This document shows positions 8,663 through 17,271 of a stretch of 64,000 nucleotides of DNA, one piece after another. A model generated the notes under the pieces. The model was not told where the DNA came from and did no database searches. It worked only from the letters and a program-made list of their open reading frames with translations. Source of the DNA: Oceanobacillus jordanicus (GTDB lineage: Bacteria > Bacillota > Bacilli > Bacillales > Amphibacillaceae); the NCBI RefSeq assembly GCF_022095695.1, contig NZ_JAIFZM010000006.1:124001-188000 (forward strand), in the 5' to 3' direction. The position numbers and the translations under genes are program-made. How positions within the stretch are numbered: the stretch's first letter is position 1; each line of letters starts with the position of its first letter.

Positions 8663-8853
8663 TATTGTCGCCTCCTTACTACATAGGTTAATATGCCGTC
8701 TATTTCGCTTATCGTTATTGTATAGGTTTGTTCCCGAACTGTGCAATAATAAATCAGTCAGTGGGTCTTCTCTTTCATTTAAGAATAGAAACAAGTAAAC
8801 TGGTTCTATAATAGAAATTATTGATGTAGTTCTAGTTAAGGAGGCCATACATA

Positions 8854-9915
8854 GTGGAAGAAGGTATAAATAGAAGAAAAACAGAACACATCCGTCTTTG
8901 TTTGGATGATAATGTGGAAGGGGTTAATAAATCAACAGGGCTAGAAGGAATATCCTTTATACATAATGCCCTTCCTGAAATAAACTTTGCAGATATAGAC
9001 TTGCAGACTTCCTTTTTAAATAAAGCCCTTAAGGCTCCATTTTTGGTTAGTTCCATGACTGGTGGAAGTGAGCTGGCTGCAAAAATTAACCAGAATCTTG
9101 CTATTGCTGCGGAAGAGAAGGGCTGGGCGGTAGCGTTAGGCTCGACGAGAGCGCTACTTGAGAGTGATGCACATAAAGAGTCATTCTTAATTAGGAAGCA
9201 GGCACCTACTGTACCACTTATCGCAAATCTTGGTGCGGTTCAATTGAATTATGGCTATGGAGCAGATGAAGCAGAACGAATTGTAGAACTGACCGAAGCC
9301 GATTCCTTAGTGCTACATTTAAACAGTTTACAGGAAGCAGTTCAAGATGGCGGTGATTTGAATTTCGAAAATCTCCTACCTAAGATTGAAGCTGTTTGCA
9401 AGCAGCTCCCTGTACCGGTTGGTGCCAAGGAGGTTGGCTTCGGCATTGATGGAACAGTGGCAGATAAACTTTATAATGCTGGAATATCCTTTATTGATGT
9501 AGCAGGAGCTGGTGGGACATCCTGGAGCCAAGTGGAAAAATTACGCTCAGAAGATCCATTAAAGAAAGCAGCTGCAGAAGCATTTAATAATTGGGGATTA
9601 CCTACAAAGGATTGTATTGTATCTGTTAAAAGTAGTAATGCAGCAGTTCCTGTCGTGGCAAGTGGCGGAATGAAGACGGGAGTCGATGCAGCGAAAGCTA
9701 TTACACTGGGCGCAGATGTGATTGGCTTTGCTAGACAGCTATTACAAGCAGCTACCGAGTCTGCAGAATCTGTTATCCGAACGATGGATCAAATTGAACT
9801 AGAGTTAAAAATGACGATGTTTGGTATCGGAACAAAATCTTTAAATGAATTAAAAAACACCGATCGCGTCATGGTGATGGGGAAATCATTACAAAATAAA
9901 ACAGCTGGGGAATAA
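8854..9915 (+). CDS. fni: isopentenyl-diphosphate delta-isomerase, type 2 (FMN-dependent)
   Basis: 353 aa. It interconverts isopentenyl and dimethylallyl diphosphate using reduced FMN, for isoprenoid synthesis. Signatures: RRKTEHI near the N-terminus, FLVSSMTGG, ALGSTRALLE, ANLGAVQLNYG, LHLNSLQEAVQDGG, FIDVAGAGGTSW and the FMN phosphate-binding VASGGMKTG. Length and block order match IDI-2. The start is GTG with AAGGAGG upstream. Monocistronic, with a terminator overlapping the stop codon. Confidence 0.95.
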   Translation: MEEGINRRKTEHIRLCLDDNVEGVNKSTGLEGISFIHNALPEINFADIDLQTSFLNKALKAPFLVSSMTGGSELAAKINQNLAIAAEEKGWAVALGSTRALLESDAHKESFLIRKQAPTVPLIANLGAVQLNYGYGADEAERIVELTEADSLVLHLNSLQEAVQDGGDLNFENLLPKIEAVCKQLPVPVGAKEVGFGIDGTVADKLYNAGISFIDVAGAGGTSWSQVEKLRSEDPLKKAAAEAFNNWGLPTKDCIVSVKSSNAAVPVVASGGMKTGVDAAKAITLGADVIGFARQLLQAATESAESVIRTMDQIELELKMTMFGIGTKSLNELKNTDRVMVMGKSLQNKTAGE

Positions 9916-9931
9916 TCCTCAGCTGTTTTTC
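9898..9931 (+). terminator. terminator of fni overlapping its stop codon
   Basis: AAAACAGCTG (9898-9907) / CAGCTGTTTT (9920-9929) with inner GGG/CCT pairs and a T run. The left arm is inside the last fni codons. Confidence 0.88.
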
Positions 9932-9995
9932 TATTTGTATCGCTTTTCGATGAGAGCCACAGGAGCAATATTGTTTGGCTGTGTGGTTATGACAA

Positions 9996-10030
9996 GCAAA
10001 AAGCCCATCATCATTATTGATGACGGGCGA
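9996..10030 (-). terminator. terminator of the 10.0-11.2 kb membrane protein gene
   Basis: Read on the minus strand: GCCCGTCATCAATAA / TGATGATGGGC followed by TTTTTGC, 15-47 nt after the stop of the minus-strand gene. Confidence 0.82.
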
Positions 10031-10044
10031 TAGGTAGATCTGAT

Positions 10045-11199
10045 CTATGCTTTTCTTAACCTAGCAACAAAAAGATATGGAATCCATACGATAACAATGA
10101 TAATTATAGAGGCGCCGAGAATTCCCGTGGTTATTTCCTCCGCAATAGTACCGTATTTTTCTGCGAACATTGAATGTATAAGGCAAATAATAAAACTCTC
10201 TACCCAGAACCTTGGCATAAGGGACTTTCTAAGATGTCCTCTTTGAAAGTGGAAGTATAAGTAGGCGGAGATGATTAACAATATAAGACCTGGAAGCACA
10301 CCATCATCCGAAATAATGTGAGACTCTCCCAGATAGATAGAGATATAACTGCCGATAATTAGTAAGGGGTACACACGGGTCGCTGCTCGAAGCCAAGCCC
10401 TGAAGTGGACCTTTTTGGTTTCTTGCTCTTTACGCATCATTTCCTGATATTCTTCGTCAGAGTTATCTTCCTCTGGTAAGGTGGTGTCTTCCATTTGAGA
10501 GAACCATTCTTTGTTTAAAGAAGCAGCTTGCTTCAGCCAGTCGCCTTCAAAAGTAAAAGGTAATTGCTTCTCCCCCTTTACAATCGATTGAAATCTTTCC
10601 TCATCTTCCATGTCGTACAGATTTAAGCTGGAAAAAAGGAGAGGAATCTGATTTTCCTTCAATCCTTGTAGCCATGTATTAATAGCAGTATCCATATAAA
10701 ACGGCACAGTCAAAATTTGTTGCTGGCCGTTTTTCTCATAGACAATGTATAGAACAGGGGCAAGTGCCATACGTGGTACTTGCTCCGCGATGCGAGACTT
10801 TGTATAAGCATGGTTATCCTTTATTAAATAAATGGACGCCACTACATATTGGATATGGTTAAAGCTAATGGTGCCTTCGCTGTCTGTTTTATTGTCTTCG
10901 TTCCAGGTATGGTATGTAATTTGGTTTCTCCCCAAACGGTAAGAGGAAAGATGTCGGTTTCGCCAAACCATTCTCTTTAAGACTCGCGTGAGTGCAATAC
11001 ATATCCAAATACCTAATGGAATAAGAAGTATAAATAATAATAGCCATGTTTTCATATAAACGGCGAATAATACAGGCCCGCCGATTATAAATGTTAACCC
11101 TAGCAAGAGGCCGAGCGTGCTGAATAGGAATGCCGTCACCCACCAAAAAGGTTCCATCTGTCTTTGTTTATGTTCATGTATGTATGATTCGTTATACAT
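10045..11199 (-). CDS. membrane protein of unknown function
   Basis: 384 aa from the ATG at 11199, which has GGGGTG upstream; the frame is also open to an ATG at 11217. It has two close N-terminal membrane segments (about residues 20-65), a cytoplasmic middle of about 200 residues ending in an acidic stretch (TLPEEDNSDEEYQEMM), then three or four hydrophobic segments to a basic C-terminus (FVARLRKA). No motif that I recognise; the middle part (ISFNHIQYVV, LYIVYEKNGQQQIL) has the alternating pattern of a PH-like beta fold, but this is only an impression. Divergent from another small membrane protein gene. Confidence 0.75.
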   Translation of the reverse strand: MYNESYIHEHKQRQMEPFWWVTAFLFSTLGLLLGLTFIIGGPVLFAVYMKTWLLLFILLIPLGIWICIALTRVLKRMVWRNRHLSSYRLGRNQITYHTWNEDNKTDSEGTISFNHIQYVVASIYLIKDNHAYTKSRIAEQVPRMALAPVLYIVYEKNGQQQILTVPFYMDTAINTWLQGLKENQIPLLFSSLNLYDMEDEERFQSIVKGEKQLPFTFEGDWLKQAASLNKEWFSQMEDTTLPEEDNSDEEYQEMMRKEQETKKVHFRAWLRAATRVYPLLIIGSYISIYLGESHIISDDGVLPGLILLIISAYLYFHFQRGHLRKSLMPRFWVESFIICLIHSMFAEKYGTIAEEITTGILGASIIIIVIVWIPYLFVARLRKA

Positions 11200-11305
11200 G
11201 TAGGCACCCCACTCCATCTAATGGTTAAATATATAGCTAGATATCTAATGAATTTCTGCTACAATTAATAATTATAGCAAAAAAGAGATAATAGTGGGGG
11301 AACCA

Positions 11306-11824
11306 ATGGCATTATATCCAGAAATGTTTTTATCAAAATGGCATTTAATTATAGTTTTTTTGACTGGCATCGTACTGTTTGGTTTAATTATCGGAGGATA
11401 CTCGAAAAAAACCATCATCTCTTCTACTATAAAGTGGCTAGTAGCCATTTACATCATTGTTACTGTTCCAATTGCTCTTTTCACGATGGATGCAAAGCAT
11501 ATGGAAGAAGAAATGGTTGCGGGGCTGGATGAGGTTTATCAAACAAATAAAGGGAAAGTCGAAAATGATCATTTAGTTGCATATGTCGGTTCATTTGAGG
11601 ATGAAGACGGCGATTTTGAAGTCAAAATTTATGGTGGGAACTACGATAATTCAGAGAAGTTTTCCGGAAACGTAACAATTCTTATTTATGGCGAAGATGG
11701 TTCGCTTCTGAAAGAAGAGACGTATGAAGGGATTTCTTTAGAGCCTGGGGATAGAATTGAACTTGATAATTACTTTACAACAAATGAAGCACCAGTTAGA
11801 TTTCAGTATGCTTTTGAAGGATAG
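11306..11824 (+). CDS. small membrane protein with extracytoplasmic domain, unknown function
   Basis: 172 aa from ATG 11306 (GGGGG ribosome binding site at 11296-11300; an in-frame GTG lies 12 nt earlier but overlaps this site). Two membrane segments at about residues 12-33 and 42-61, then about 110 residues outside or in the cytoplasm, acidic and beta-rich (VGSFEDEDGDFEVKIYG, FSGNVTILIYGEDGSLLKEE). The latter resembles an Ig-like or FxLYD-type fold but no family is firmly recognised. It stands divergent to the 10.0-11.2 kb membrane gene with about 100 bp shared upstream region. Confidence 0.7.
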   Translation: MALYPEMFLSKWHLIIVFLTGIVLFGLIIGGYSKKTIISSTIKWLVAIYIIVTVPIALFTMDAKHMEEEMVAGLDEVYQTNKGKVENDHLVAYVGSFEDEDGDFEVKIYGGNYDNSEKFSGNVTILIYGEDGSLLKEETYEGISLEPGDRIELDNYFTTNEAPVRFQYAFEG

Positions 11825-11883
11825 GTTTTGGATACGTTAGGGAAAGGGTATGATACTTAAAAAGCGACTAGGAGGAAAAGTAG

Positions 11884-12342
11884 ATGCCCTGGACCATGAA
11901 TGATTACCCGTCATCAATGAAAAACCTGCCAGATATAACAAAGAAGAAGGCAATAGATATTGCCAATTCCATGCTTGACGAAGGATACGAGGAAGGAAGA
12001 GCTATTCCGATAGCCATCGAACAGGCAAAAGAGTGGCGAGATAACGCAAGTAAAAAAGAAGTTGAAGAATATGAAGATAGCGGTAAGCCAACGAAACGAT
12101 CTGAAGAGGGAAAGCGATATGATAACCCGGAACGTTTAGAAGAGGGTGAACATGTTTTGTCCCACGAAGATGGATGGGCAGTTTCATCAAGTAACGCGAA
12201 GAAACCAAGCGATGTATTTGGTAAAAAAGAGGATGCCATTAAGCGTGGGCGTGAAATCGCTAAAAATAAAGGAACATCTTTAACCATTCATAAAGAGAAT
12301 GGAGACGTACAAGAAAAACAAAACTATACAAATGAGTCGTAA
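11884..12342 (+). CDS. ydaT: YdaT-like DUF2188 protein
   Basis: 152 aa, soluble and highly charged. The N-terminal third (MPWTMNDYPSSMKNLP, then KKKAIDIANSMLDEGYEEGRA) matches B. subtilis YdaT, a general-stress protein. The C-terminal third (HEDGWAVSSSNAKKPSDVF, REIAKNKGTSLTIHKENG) is a DUF2188 domain. The biochemical role is unknown. GGAGG lies 6-7 nt before the ATG. It is followed by a strong terminator and is probably monocistronic. In B. subtilis the homologue belongs to the SigB regulon; I could not identify a convincing SigB promoter here. Confidence 0.82.
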   Translation: MPWTMNDYPSSMKNLPDITKKKAIDIANSMLDEGYEEGRAIPIAIEQAKEWRDNASKKEVEEYEDSGKPTKRSEEGKRYDNPERLEEGEHVLSHEDGWAVSSSNAKKPSDVFGKKEDAIKRGREIAKNKGTSLTIHKENGDVQEKQNYTNES

Positions 12343-12372
12343 TCACTTCCCTTAGGAAGTGATTATTTTTTT
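12341..12372 (+). terminator. terminator after ydaT
   Basis: Perfect 10-bp stem AATCACTTCC / GGAAGTGATT with loop CTTA, then ATTTTTTT. The left arm starts inside the stop codon. Confidence 0.92.
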
Positions 12373-12415
12373 ACTCCTTAACAAATACTAAGGGAAATGG
12401 CGAAGGAGGAATAAC

Positions 12416-13276
12416 GTGGATCAGAATGAAAGACCAAAAGAACACCATAAATTTATCCCTATGACTTCCATTACAAGCGGTGGGGGAATTGAGGTAAAAG
12501 AAGATGTATATTATTATACAGATCAAATAGTTAATATTGGATTTATTGGGCATCCGAGTAGTGATACGTGGGTATTAGTCGATGCTGGCTTACCTAATGC
12601 AGCACCAGAAATTAAATCAGTGGTGGTAGACAGATTTGGACGGAATAGTAAGCCTGCAGCAATAATCCTGACGCACGCTCATTTTGATCATGTAGGCGGC
12701 TTGTATGACCTTATACAGGAATGGGATGTCCCTGTTTATGCCCATGAGCTAGAACTACCATATCTTCAAGGTGAAAAAGATTACCCTGAACCGGATACAA
12801 ACGTGGAAGGTGGAATGCTCGCAAAAATGTCCTTTCTGTACCCACATGAGGGGATTGATTTAGGTTCATCTGTACAGCCATTACCCTCAGATCAGCGGGT
12901 GCCTTTTCTAGATGACTGGAAATGGCTTCATACACCGGGCCATTCCCCTGGCCATGTATCCTTTTACCGGGAAAGTGATGGGCTATTATTTTCTGGGGAT
13001 GCCGTGATTACAGTAAGGCAAGATTCTCTTCATAAGGTTCTCCTGCAACAGTCAGAGGTAAATGGTCCACCCAGGTATTTGACGACAGATTGGCAGGCAG
13101 CATGGGAGTCGGCGCGTATCTTGGCAGACCTAAAGCCAAGCGTTATGATTTCCGGACATGGTTCGGCTATGGAAGGTGATAAACTTACAAAAGGGATGGA
13201 AAGACTTGTTCGTGAATTTGAAAAAGTAGCTGTGCCTGATTTTGGTAGATATGTAGACAAAGGAAAGCTCCATTAG
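12416..13276 (+). CDS. MBL-fold metallo-hydrolase
   Basis: 286 aa. The zinc motif is complete: HAHFDHVGG (HxHxDH), a further His in HTPGHSPGHVSF, Asp in FSGDAV and a late His in ISGHGS. This is the core of metallo-beta-lactamase-fold hydrolases that act on thioesters, lactones or similar. It is not a class B beta-lactamase by context. The start is GTG with GAAGGAGG upstream. It stands between ydaT and the DsbA-like gene without clear operon links. The substrate cannot be inferred. Confidence 0.88.
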   Translation: MDQNERPKEHHKFIPMTSITSGGGIEVKEDVYYYTDQIVNIGFIGHPSSDTWVLVDAGLPNAAPEIKSVVVDRFGRNSKPAAIILTHAHFDHVGGLYDLIQEWDVPVYAHELELPYLQGEKDYPEPDTNVEGGMLAKMSFLYPHEGIDLGSSVQPLPSDQRVPFLDDWKWLHTPGHSPGHVSFYRESDGLLFSGDAVITVRQDSLHKVLLQQSEVNGPPRYLTTDWQAAWESARILADLKPSVMISGHGSAMEGDKLTKGMERLVREFEKVAVPDFGRYVDKGKLH

Positions 13277-13379
13277 ATAGCCTTACTTCAAGACATTCTG
13301 ACCTTCTGTAAAATAAGCACAATACTTCATTTGAAATAGGAAGCTATGCTACAATATTTACAGAAATGAGGTGGAATAA

Positions 13380-14096
13380 ATGCAAATAGAAATTTGGTCA
13401 GACTTTGTATGTCCATTTTGTTATATAGGAAAACGTAGATTGGAAAAAGCACTAGAAGCATTTCCTCATAAAGAAGAAGTAAGTGTAATATACAAGAGCT
13501 ATGAGCTTGATCCCAATGCAGAAGTAAACCCTGATAAAACGATTCATGAGCTACTTGCCGGAAAGTATAATATGCCGGTAGAAAGAGCAAAGCAAATGAA
13601 TGAGGATATGGGGAAACAAGCAAAGGAATTAGGACTACAATATAACTTTGATGAAATGAAGCATACAAATACGTTTGATGCACATCGTGTTGCTAAATAT
13701 GCAGCAGAACAAGGCAAGGGTAAAGAAATGACGGAACGACTACTATATGCCTATTTCACAGAATCTAAGTTAATCAGCGATCACACGACGTTAATTGACC
13801 TAGCATCAGAAATTGGGCTTGATGAAGATGAGGTAACGACTTTACTAAAAGTAGATGATTATGCCATTCATGTCCGGGCAGATGAAGAGCAGGCTCGTCA
13901 AATAGGCGTGGAAGGTGTTCCTTTCTTCGTATTTAATGAGAAGTATGCTGTTTCTGGTGCTCAGCCACCTGAGGTCTTCACAGAAGTCCTTGAAACAGTT
14001 TGGCAAGAAGAAAAAGAGAAGCCGGTACTAACATCTTTAAATCCTAAACAGTCCAAGACGACGTACTGTACGGATGAGGGTTGTGAAACGGAATAA
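13380..14096 (+). CDS. DsbA/FrnE-family dithiol-disulfide oxidoreductase (YwbO-like)
   Basis: 238 aa. A thioredoxin-fold protein with CPFC in the motif WSDFVCPFCYIGKRRLE at residues 6-22 and the cis-Pro region GVEGVPFFVF near residue 180; a helical insertion lies between. There is no signal peptide, so it acts in the cytoplasm. Members of this family are annotated as polyketide biosynthesis disulfide isomerase-like or 2-hydroxychromene-2-carboxylate isomerase-like proteins. In Bacillaceae its role is unknown and may be redox stress related. A C-terminal tail with two further Cys (YCTDEGCETE) extends the usual length of about 200 aa. GAGGTG precedes the ATG. Confidence 0.88.
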   Translation: MQIEIWSDFVCPFCYIGKRRLEKALEAFPHKEEVSVIYKSYELDPNAEVNPDKTIHELLAGKYNMPVERAKQMNEDMGKQAKELGLQYNFDEMKHTNTFDAHRVAKYAAEQGKGKEMTERLLYAYFTESKLISDHTTLIDLASEIGLDEDEVTTLLKVDDYAIHVRADEEQARQIGVEGVPFFVFNEKYAVSGAQPPEVFTEVLETVWQEEKEKPVLTSLNPKQSKTTYCTDEGCETE

Positions 14097-14111
14097 CAAA
14101 TAGGAAAGTCT

Positions 14112-14143
14112 AAGTCTGTGGAGGGTCTCCACAGACTTTTTTG
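14112..14143 (+). terminator. terminator after DsbA/FrnE-like gene
   Basis: Perfect 12-bp stem AAGTCTGTGGAG (14112-14123) / CTCCACAGACTT (14127-14138), loop GGT, six Ts. Confidence 0.93.
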
Positions 14144-14329
14144 GTAGGTAGGATGCATGAGATTTTTATCCAGGAAGCAAAGACATTGTAGCTAAAATAT
14201 AGAAAAAACACGTATAAGAAAAACGTAACATGCGTTAGAAGACGAGCGAATGCAAGCTTTTCTACTATAATATCCAAGAAGAATTAACTAGGGAAAAAGA
14301 CAGAAATATGGAAAACCTTTCACAATATA

Positions 14330-14392
14330 TTGACGAGGCCTCATAATCTGTTATAATAAAAAACAGGCTAATTGATAATGAATATCATTATT
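14330..14392 (+). promoter_or_regulatory. promoter and Fur box of yclNOPQ
   Basis: TTGACG (14330-14335), a 16-nt spacer and TATAAT (14352-14357) form a SigA promoter. Just downstream, TGATAATGAATATCATTAT (14373-14391) fits the Fur 7-1-7 palindrome (TGATAAT-n-ATTATCA type). Iron-loaded Fur bound here would block transcription of the siderophore importer. The rest of the 352-bp gap upstream (14144-14329) shows nothing I can identify. Confidence 0.85.
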
Positions 14393-14448
14393 GATCATTG
14401 ATAGGGGAACAAGAAATACGGCATTAGACATAGAAAGAGAAGGTCATT

Positions 14449-15402
14449 ATGAAAATACGTTATTACATCCTGATCCTTGGTGTACTCTCCATAACCTCTG
14501 TATTTATCGGAGTATCGAATGTAACACCATTGGACTTATTTCATTTAACACCAGAGCAGGCTAACATACTTTTAGTCAGTCGACTACCAAGATTAATTAG
14601 TATTCTCATTGCCGGAATGAGCATGAGTATATGCGGGTTAATCATGCAACAACTCAGCAGAAATAAATTTGTTTCCCCAACAACAGCGGGTACGTTGGAT
14701 TCTGCAAGGCTAGGCGTACTTGTGTCGATGATGGTATTTGCATCAGCAAGCCCATTACAAAAAATGCTAGTATCCTTTGTTTTTGCACTCTTGGGCACGT
14801 TTATATTTATGAAAATATTGGAGAAAATCAAGTTCAAGGATACGATTTTCATACCTTTAGTAGGTCTTATGTTTGGGAATATTATCAGTTCCGCGTCAAC
14901 GTTTTTCGCCTACCGTCATGATCTTATTCAGAACATGTCCAGTTGGATGCAGGGTGACTTTTCAATGATAATGTCAGGGAATTATGAACTGATGTTTATT
15001 AGTATCCCTATCTTGATAATGGCTTTCTTATATGCGAATAAGTTTACCATTGCTGGAATGGGAGAAGACTTCTCTCGTAATCTTGGCCTTAACTATCGTC
15101 AGGTTGTAAATTTGGGGTTAGTAATTGTAGCTCTTGTAACGGCCTCTGTCGTATTGTCAGTTGGACTTATTCCATTTCTTGGGTTGATTGTTCCGAATAT
15201 TGTTACCATTTATCAGGGCGATCATCTGAAGAAAAGCTTAATACATACAGCATTGCTTGGGGCGATATTTGTTTTAATGTGTGACATTATTGGCAGAATC
15301 ATTATCTATCCATATGAAATACCAATTAGCCTGACAGTTGGAGTTATTGGCAGTGCGATCTTTATTTACATGCTGCTAAGGAGAAGAAAATATGGGCTAT
15401 AA
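14449..15402 (+). CDS. yclN: petrobactin-type iron-siderophore ABC transporter, permease
   Basis: 317 aa, FecCD-type permease with about nine hydrophobic segments. Matches B. subtilis YclN in length and pattern, including the family stretch SRLPRLISILIAGMSMSICG and the coupling region PFLGLIVPNIV near the C-terminus. It pairs with YclO to form the membrane channel. The stop overlaps the start of yclO by 11 nt. Under the Fur box at 14.37 kb, so iron-repressed by inference. Petrobactin specificity is taken from the B. subtilis system; related catecholate siderophores are possible. Confidence 0.92.
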   Translation: MKIRYYILILGVLSITSVFIGVSNVTPLDLFHLTPEQANILLVSRLPRLISILIAGMSMSICGLIMQQLSRNKFVSPTTAGTLDSARLGVLVSMMVFASASPLQKMLVSFVFALLGTFIFMKILEKIKFKDTIFIPLVGLMFGNIISSASTFFAYRHDLIQNMSSWMQGDFSMIMSGNYELMFISIPILIMAFLYANKFTIAGMGEDFSRNLGLNYRQVVNLGLVIVALVTASVVLSVGLIPFLGLIVPNIVTIYQGDHLKKSLIHTALLGAIFVLMCDIIGRIIIYPYEIPISLTVGVIGSAIFIYMLLRRRKYGL

Positions 15403-16342
15403 AAAGAAAACAATCATACTTGCTGTTATCGCATTGGCTCTTGCATGTTTGTATATTTTTTACAATCTGACTGGAAATATAGGCTATATTTTACCTAGAA
15501 GGATCATTAAAGTAGTTACGATCATTATGACAGGCGGGGCTATTGCGTTCGCGACCACCCTTTTTATGACTGTTACCAATAATCGTATTCTAACTCCTAG
15601 TGTGCTGGGGCTTGACTCTCTGTATATGTTGATTCAAACCATTATTATTTTTGTGCTTGGTTCGAGATCACTTGTGATGCTGAGTGGTGAGGTTAACTAC
15701 CTCGTTTCGATTGGGATGATGGTAATATTTTCTCTTATTCTATATCAATGGTTATTTAAGAGTGAGGGGAGCAATATTTACTTTTTATTGCTAATCGGGA
15801 TGATTCTAGGAACCTTCTTTGGTAGTTTAACATCGTTTATGCAGGTACTTATTGACCCAAATGAATTTTCGTTAGTACAGGACAGGATGTTTGCCAGTAT
15901 TAATAATGTAAATACAGACCTTGTCTATTTATCAATTGTAATCCTGTTGTTGGTCGCTCTCTATTTTGCCAGGCTTTATAAGTATTTAGATGTACTGGCA
16001 CTTGGTAAGGATGACGCTATTAATCTTGGGGTACCTTACAACTATGTCGTAAAGCGGCTGTTAATCATTGTTGCGATACTGATTTCTGTCGCAACAGCGC
16101 TTATTGGACCAATTACGTTCCTCGGCCTACTTGTTGTCAATGTCGCATATGAATTCTTAAAAACATATCGACACTTTTACATTATTATCGGCTCTATGTT
16201 AATCAGTATTATTGCACTTCTTGGTGGGCAGTTCCTTGTAGAAAAAGTGTTTGTGTTTGAAACGACTGTAAGTGTCATCATTAACTTTATTGGTGGAATT
16301 TACTTCATCTATCTTTTGTTAAAGGAGAATAAATCATGGTAA
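15392..16342 (+). CDS. yclO: petrobactin-type iron-siderophore ABC transporter, permease
   Basis: 316 aa, the second FecCD-type permease of the importer, with the same multi-pass topology and the coupling loop GPITFLGLLVVNVAYEF. Order and length match YclO. It starts inside the end of yclN (11-nt overlap) and ends inside the start of yclP (7-nt overlap), so translation is probably coupled. Confidence 0.92.
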   Translation: MGYKKKTIILAVIALALACLYIFYNLTGNIGYILPRRIIKVVTIIMTGGAIAFATTLFMTVTNNRILTPSVLGLDSLYMLIQTIIIFVLGSRSLVMLSGEVNYLVSIGMMVIFSLILYQWLFKSEGSNIYFLLLIGMILGTFFGSLTSFMQVLIDPNEFSLVQDRMFASINNVNTDLVYLSIVILLLVALYFARLYKYLDVLALGKDDAINLGVPYNYVVKRLLIIVAILISVATALIGPITFLGLLVVNVAYEFLKTYRHFYIIIGSMLISIIALLGGQFLVEKVFVFETTVSVIINFIGGIYFIYLLLKENKSW

Positions 16343-17091
16343 CTATCAAAAATGTCTTCAAGTCATATAACGAAAAAAAAGTAATCGAAGATGTCTCTTT
16401 ACATATCGAAAAAGGAAAAATCACTTCCTTTATCGGCCCAAATGGTGCTGGAAAGAGTACACTTATTTCCATGATCAGTCGCTTGATTACGAGAGATAAT
16501 GGGGATATAACCATTGATGGGAAAGACATACTCAAATCAAAAAACAATGAGCTAGCCAAAAAGATCTCGATCTTAAAACAATCAAATGGCATTAATTTAA
16601 AATTAACAGTGCGAGAGCTCGTTTCCTTTGGGCGCTTTCCATATTCGCAAGGAAAGCTTACGAAGGAAGATTGGATAAAGGTGGAAGAAGCGATTGACTA
16701 CATGGAGTTGCGGGAAATGCAGCATAAGTTCCTAGATGAACTTAGTGGGGGCCAAAGGCAACGTGCCCATATTGCAATGGTAATTGCACAGGATACAGAA
16801 TATATTCTGCTTGATGAACCACTAAATAATTTAGATATGCGACATTCTGTACAGATCATGAAAACCTTGCGTCGCCTTGTAGACGAATGGGGGAAGACAA
16901 TTGTAATCGTGATACACGATATCAATTTTGCTTCCTGTTACTCGGATAATATTGTGGCATTAAAGGATGGAAAGATTGCAAAAACAGGCCGCACATGTGA
17001 TGTGATTGATGAGTGTGTACTTAAAGAAATATATGATATGGACATTGATATTAAAAATATTGATGACCGCAGAATATGTGTCTATTTTTAA
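16336..17091 (+). CDS. yclP: petrobactin-type iron-siderophore ABC transporter, ATPase
   Basis: 251 aa ABC ATPase: Walker A GPNGAGKST at about residue 34, Q-loop LKQSNG, signature LSGGQRQRAH, Walker B ILLDEPLNNLD and switch His in VIHDINF. Powers import through YclN/YclO in the inner face of the membrane. ATG overlaps the end of yclO. The last residues reach DDRRICVYF as in YclP. Followed by 180 bp before yclQ. Confidence 0.93.
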   Translation: MVTIKNVFKSYNEKKVIEDVSLHIEKGKITSFIGPNGAGKSTLISMISRLITRDNGDITIDGKDILKSKNNELAKKISILKQSNGINLKLTVRELVSFGRFPYSQGKLTKEDWIKVEEAIDYMELREMQHKFLDELSGGQRQRAHIAMVIAQDTEYILLDEPLNNLDMRHSVQIMKTLRRLVDEWGKTIVIVIHDINFASCYSDNIVALKDGKIAKTGRTCDVIDECVLKEIYDMDIDIKNIDDRRICVYF

Positions 17092-17222
17092 GAAGTAAAA
17101 ATAAAAAAACCCTTATAAAGGCGAACTGCACGGGAATGCAATGCCAATATAAAGGAATCAACGTACTTGTATTTTATATGAAACAAATTCAATGGTAAAT
17201 ATATATGCTTACAGAATATAAG

Positions 17223-17240
17223 CCAGGTAATGAAGCCTGG
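17223..17240 (+). other. small hairpin between yclP and yclQ
   Basis: CCAGG-TAATGAAG-CCTGG, 30 nt before the yclQ ribosome binding site, followed by ATTAAAAA rather than a T-tract. It may be an mRNA-stabilising or processing stem that raises binding-protein levels, a common arrangement in such operons. The rest of the 180-bp gap shows no promoter I would call. Confidence 0.4.
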
Positions 17241-17271
17241 ATTAAAAACCAAATATTGAGGAGAATTTAAT

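Noticed and set aside
8663-8848. ATG at 8848 as start of the HD hydrolase
   Set aside because: It would reach almost to the divergent fni start and add about 60 residues without family similarity; TTG 8662 has a perfect ribosome binding site.
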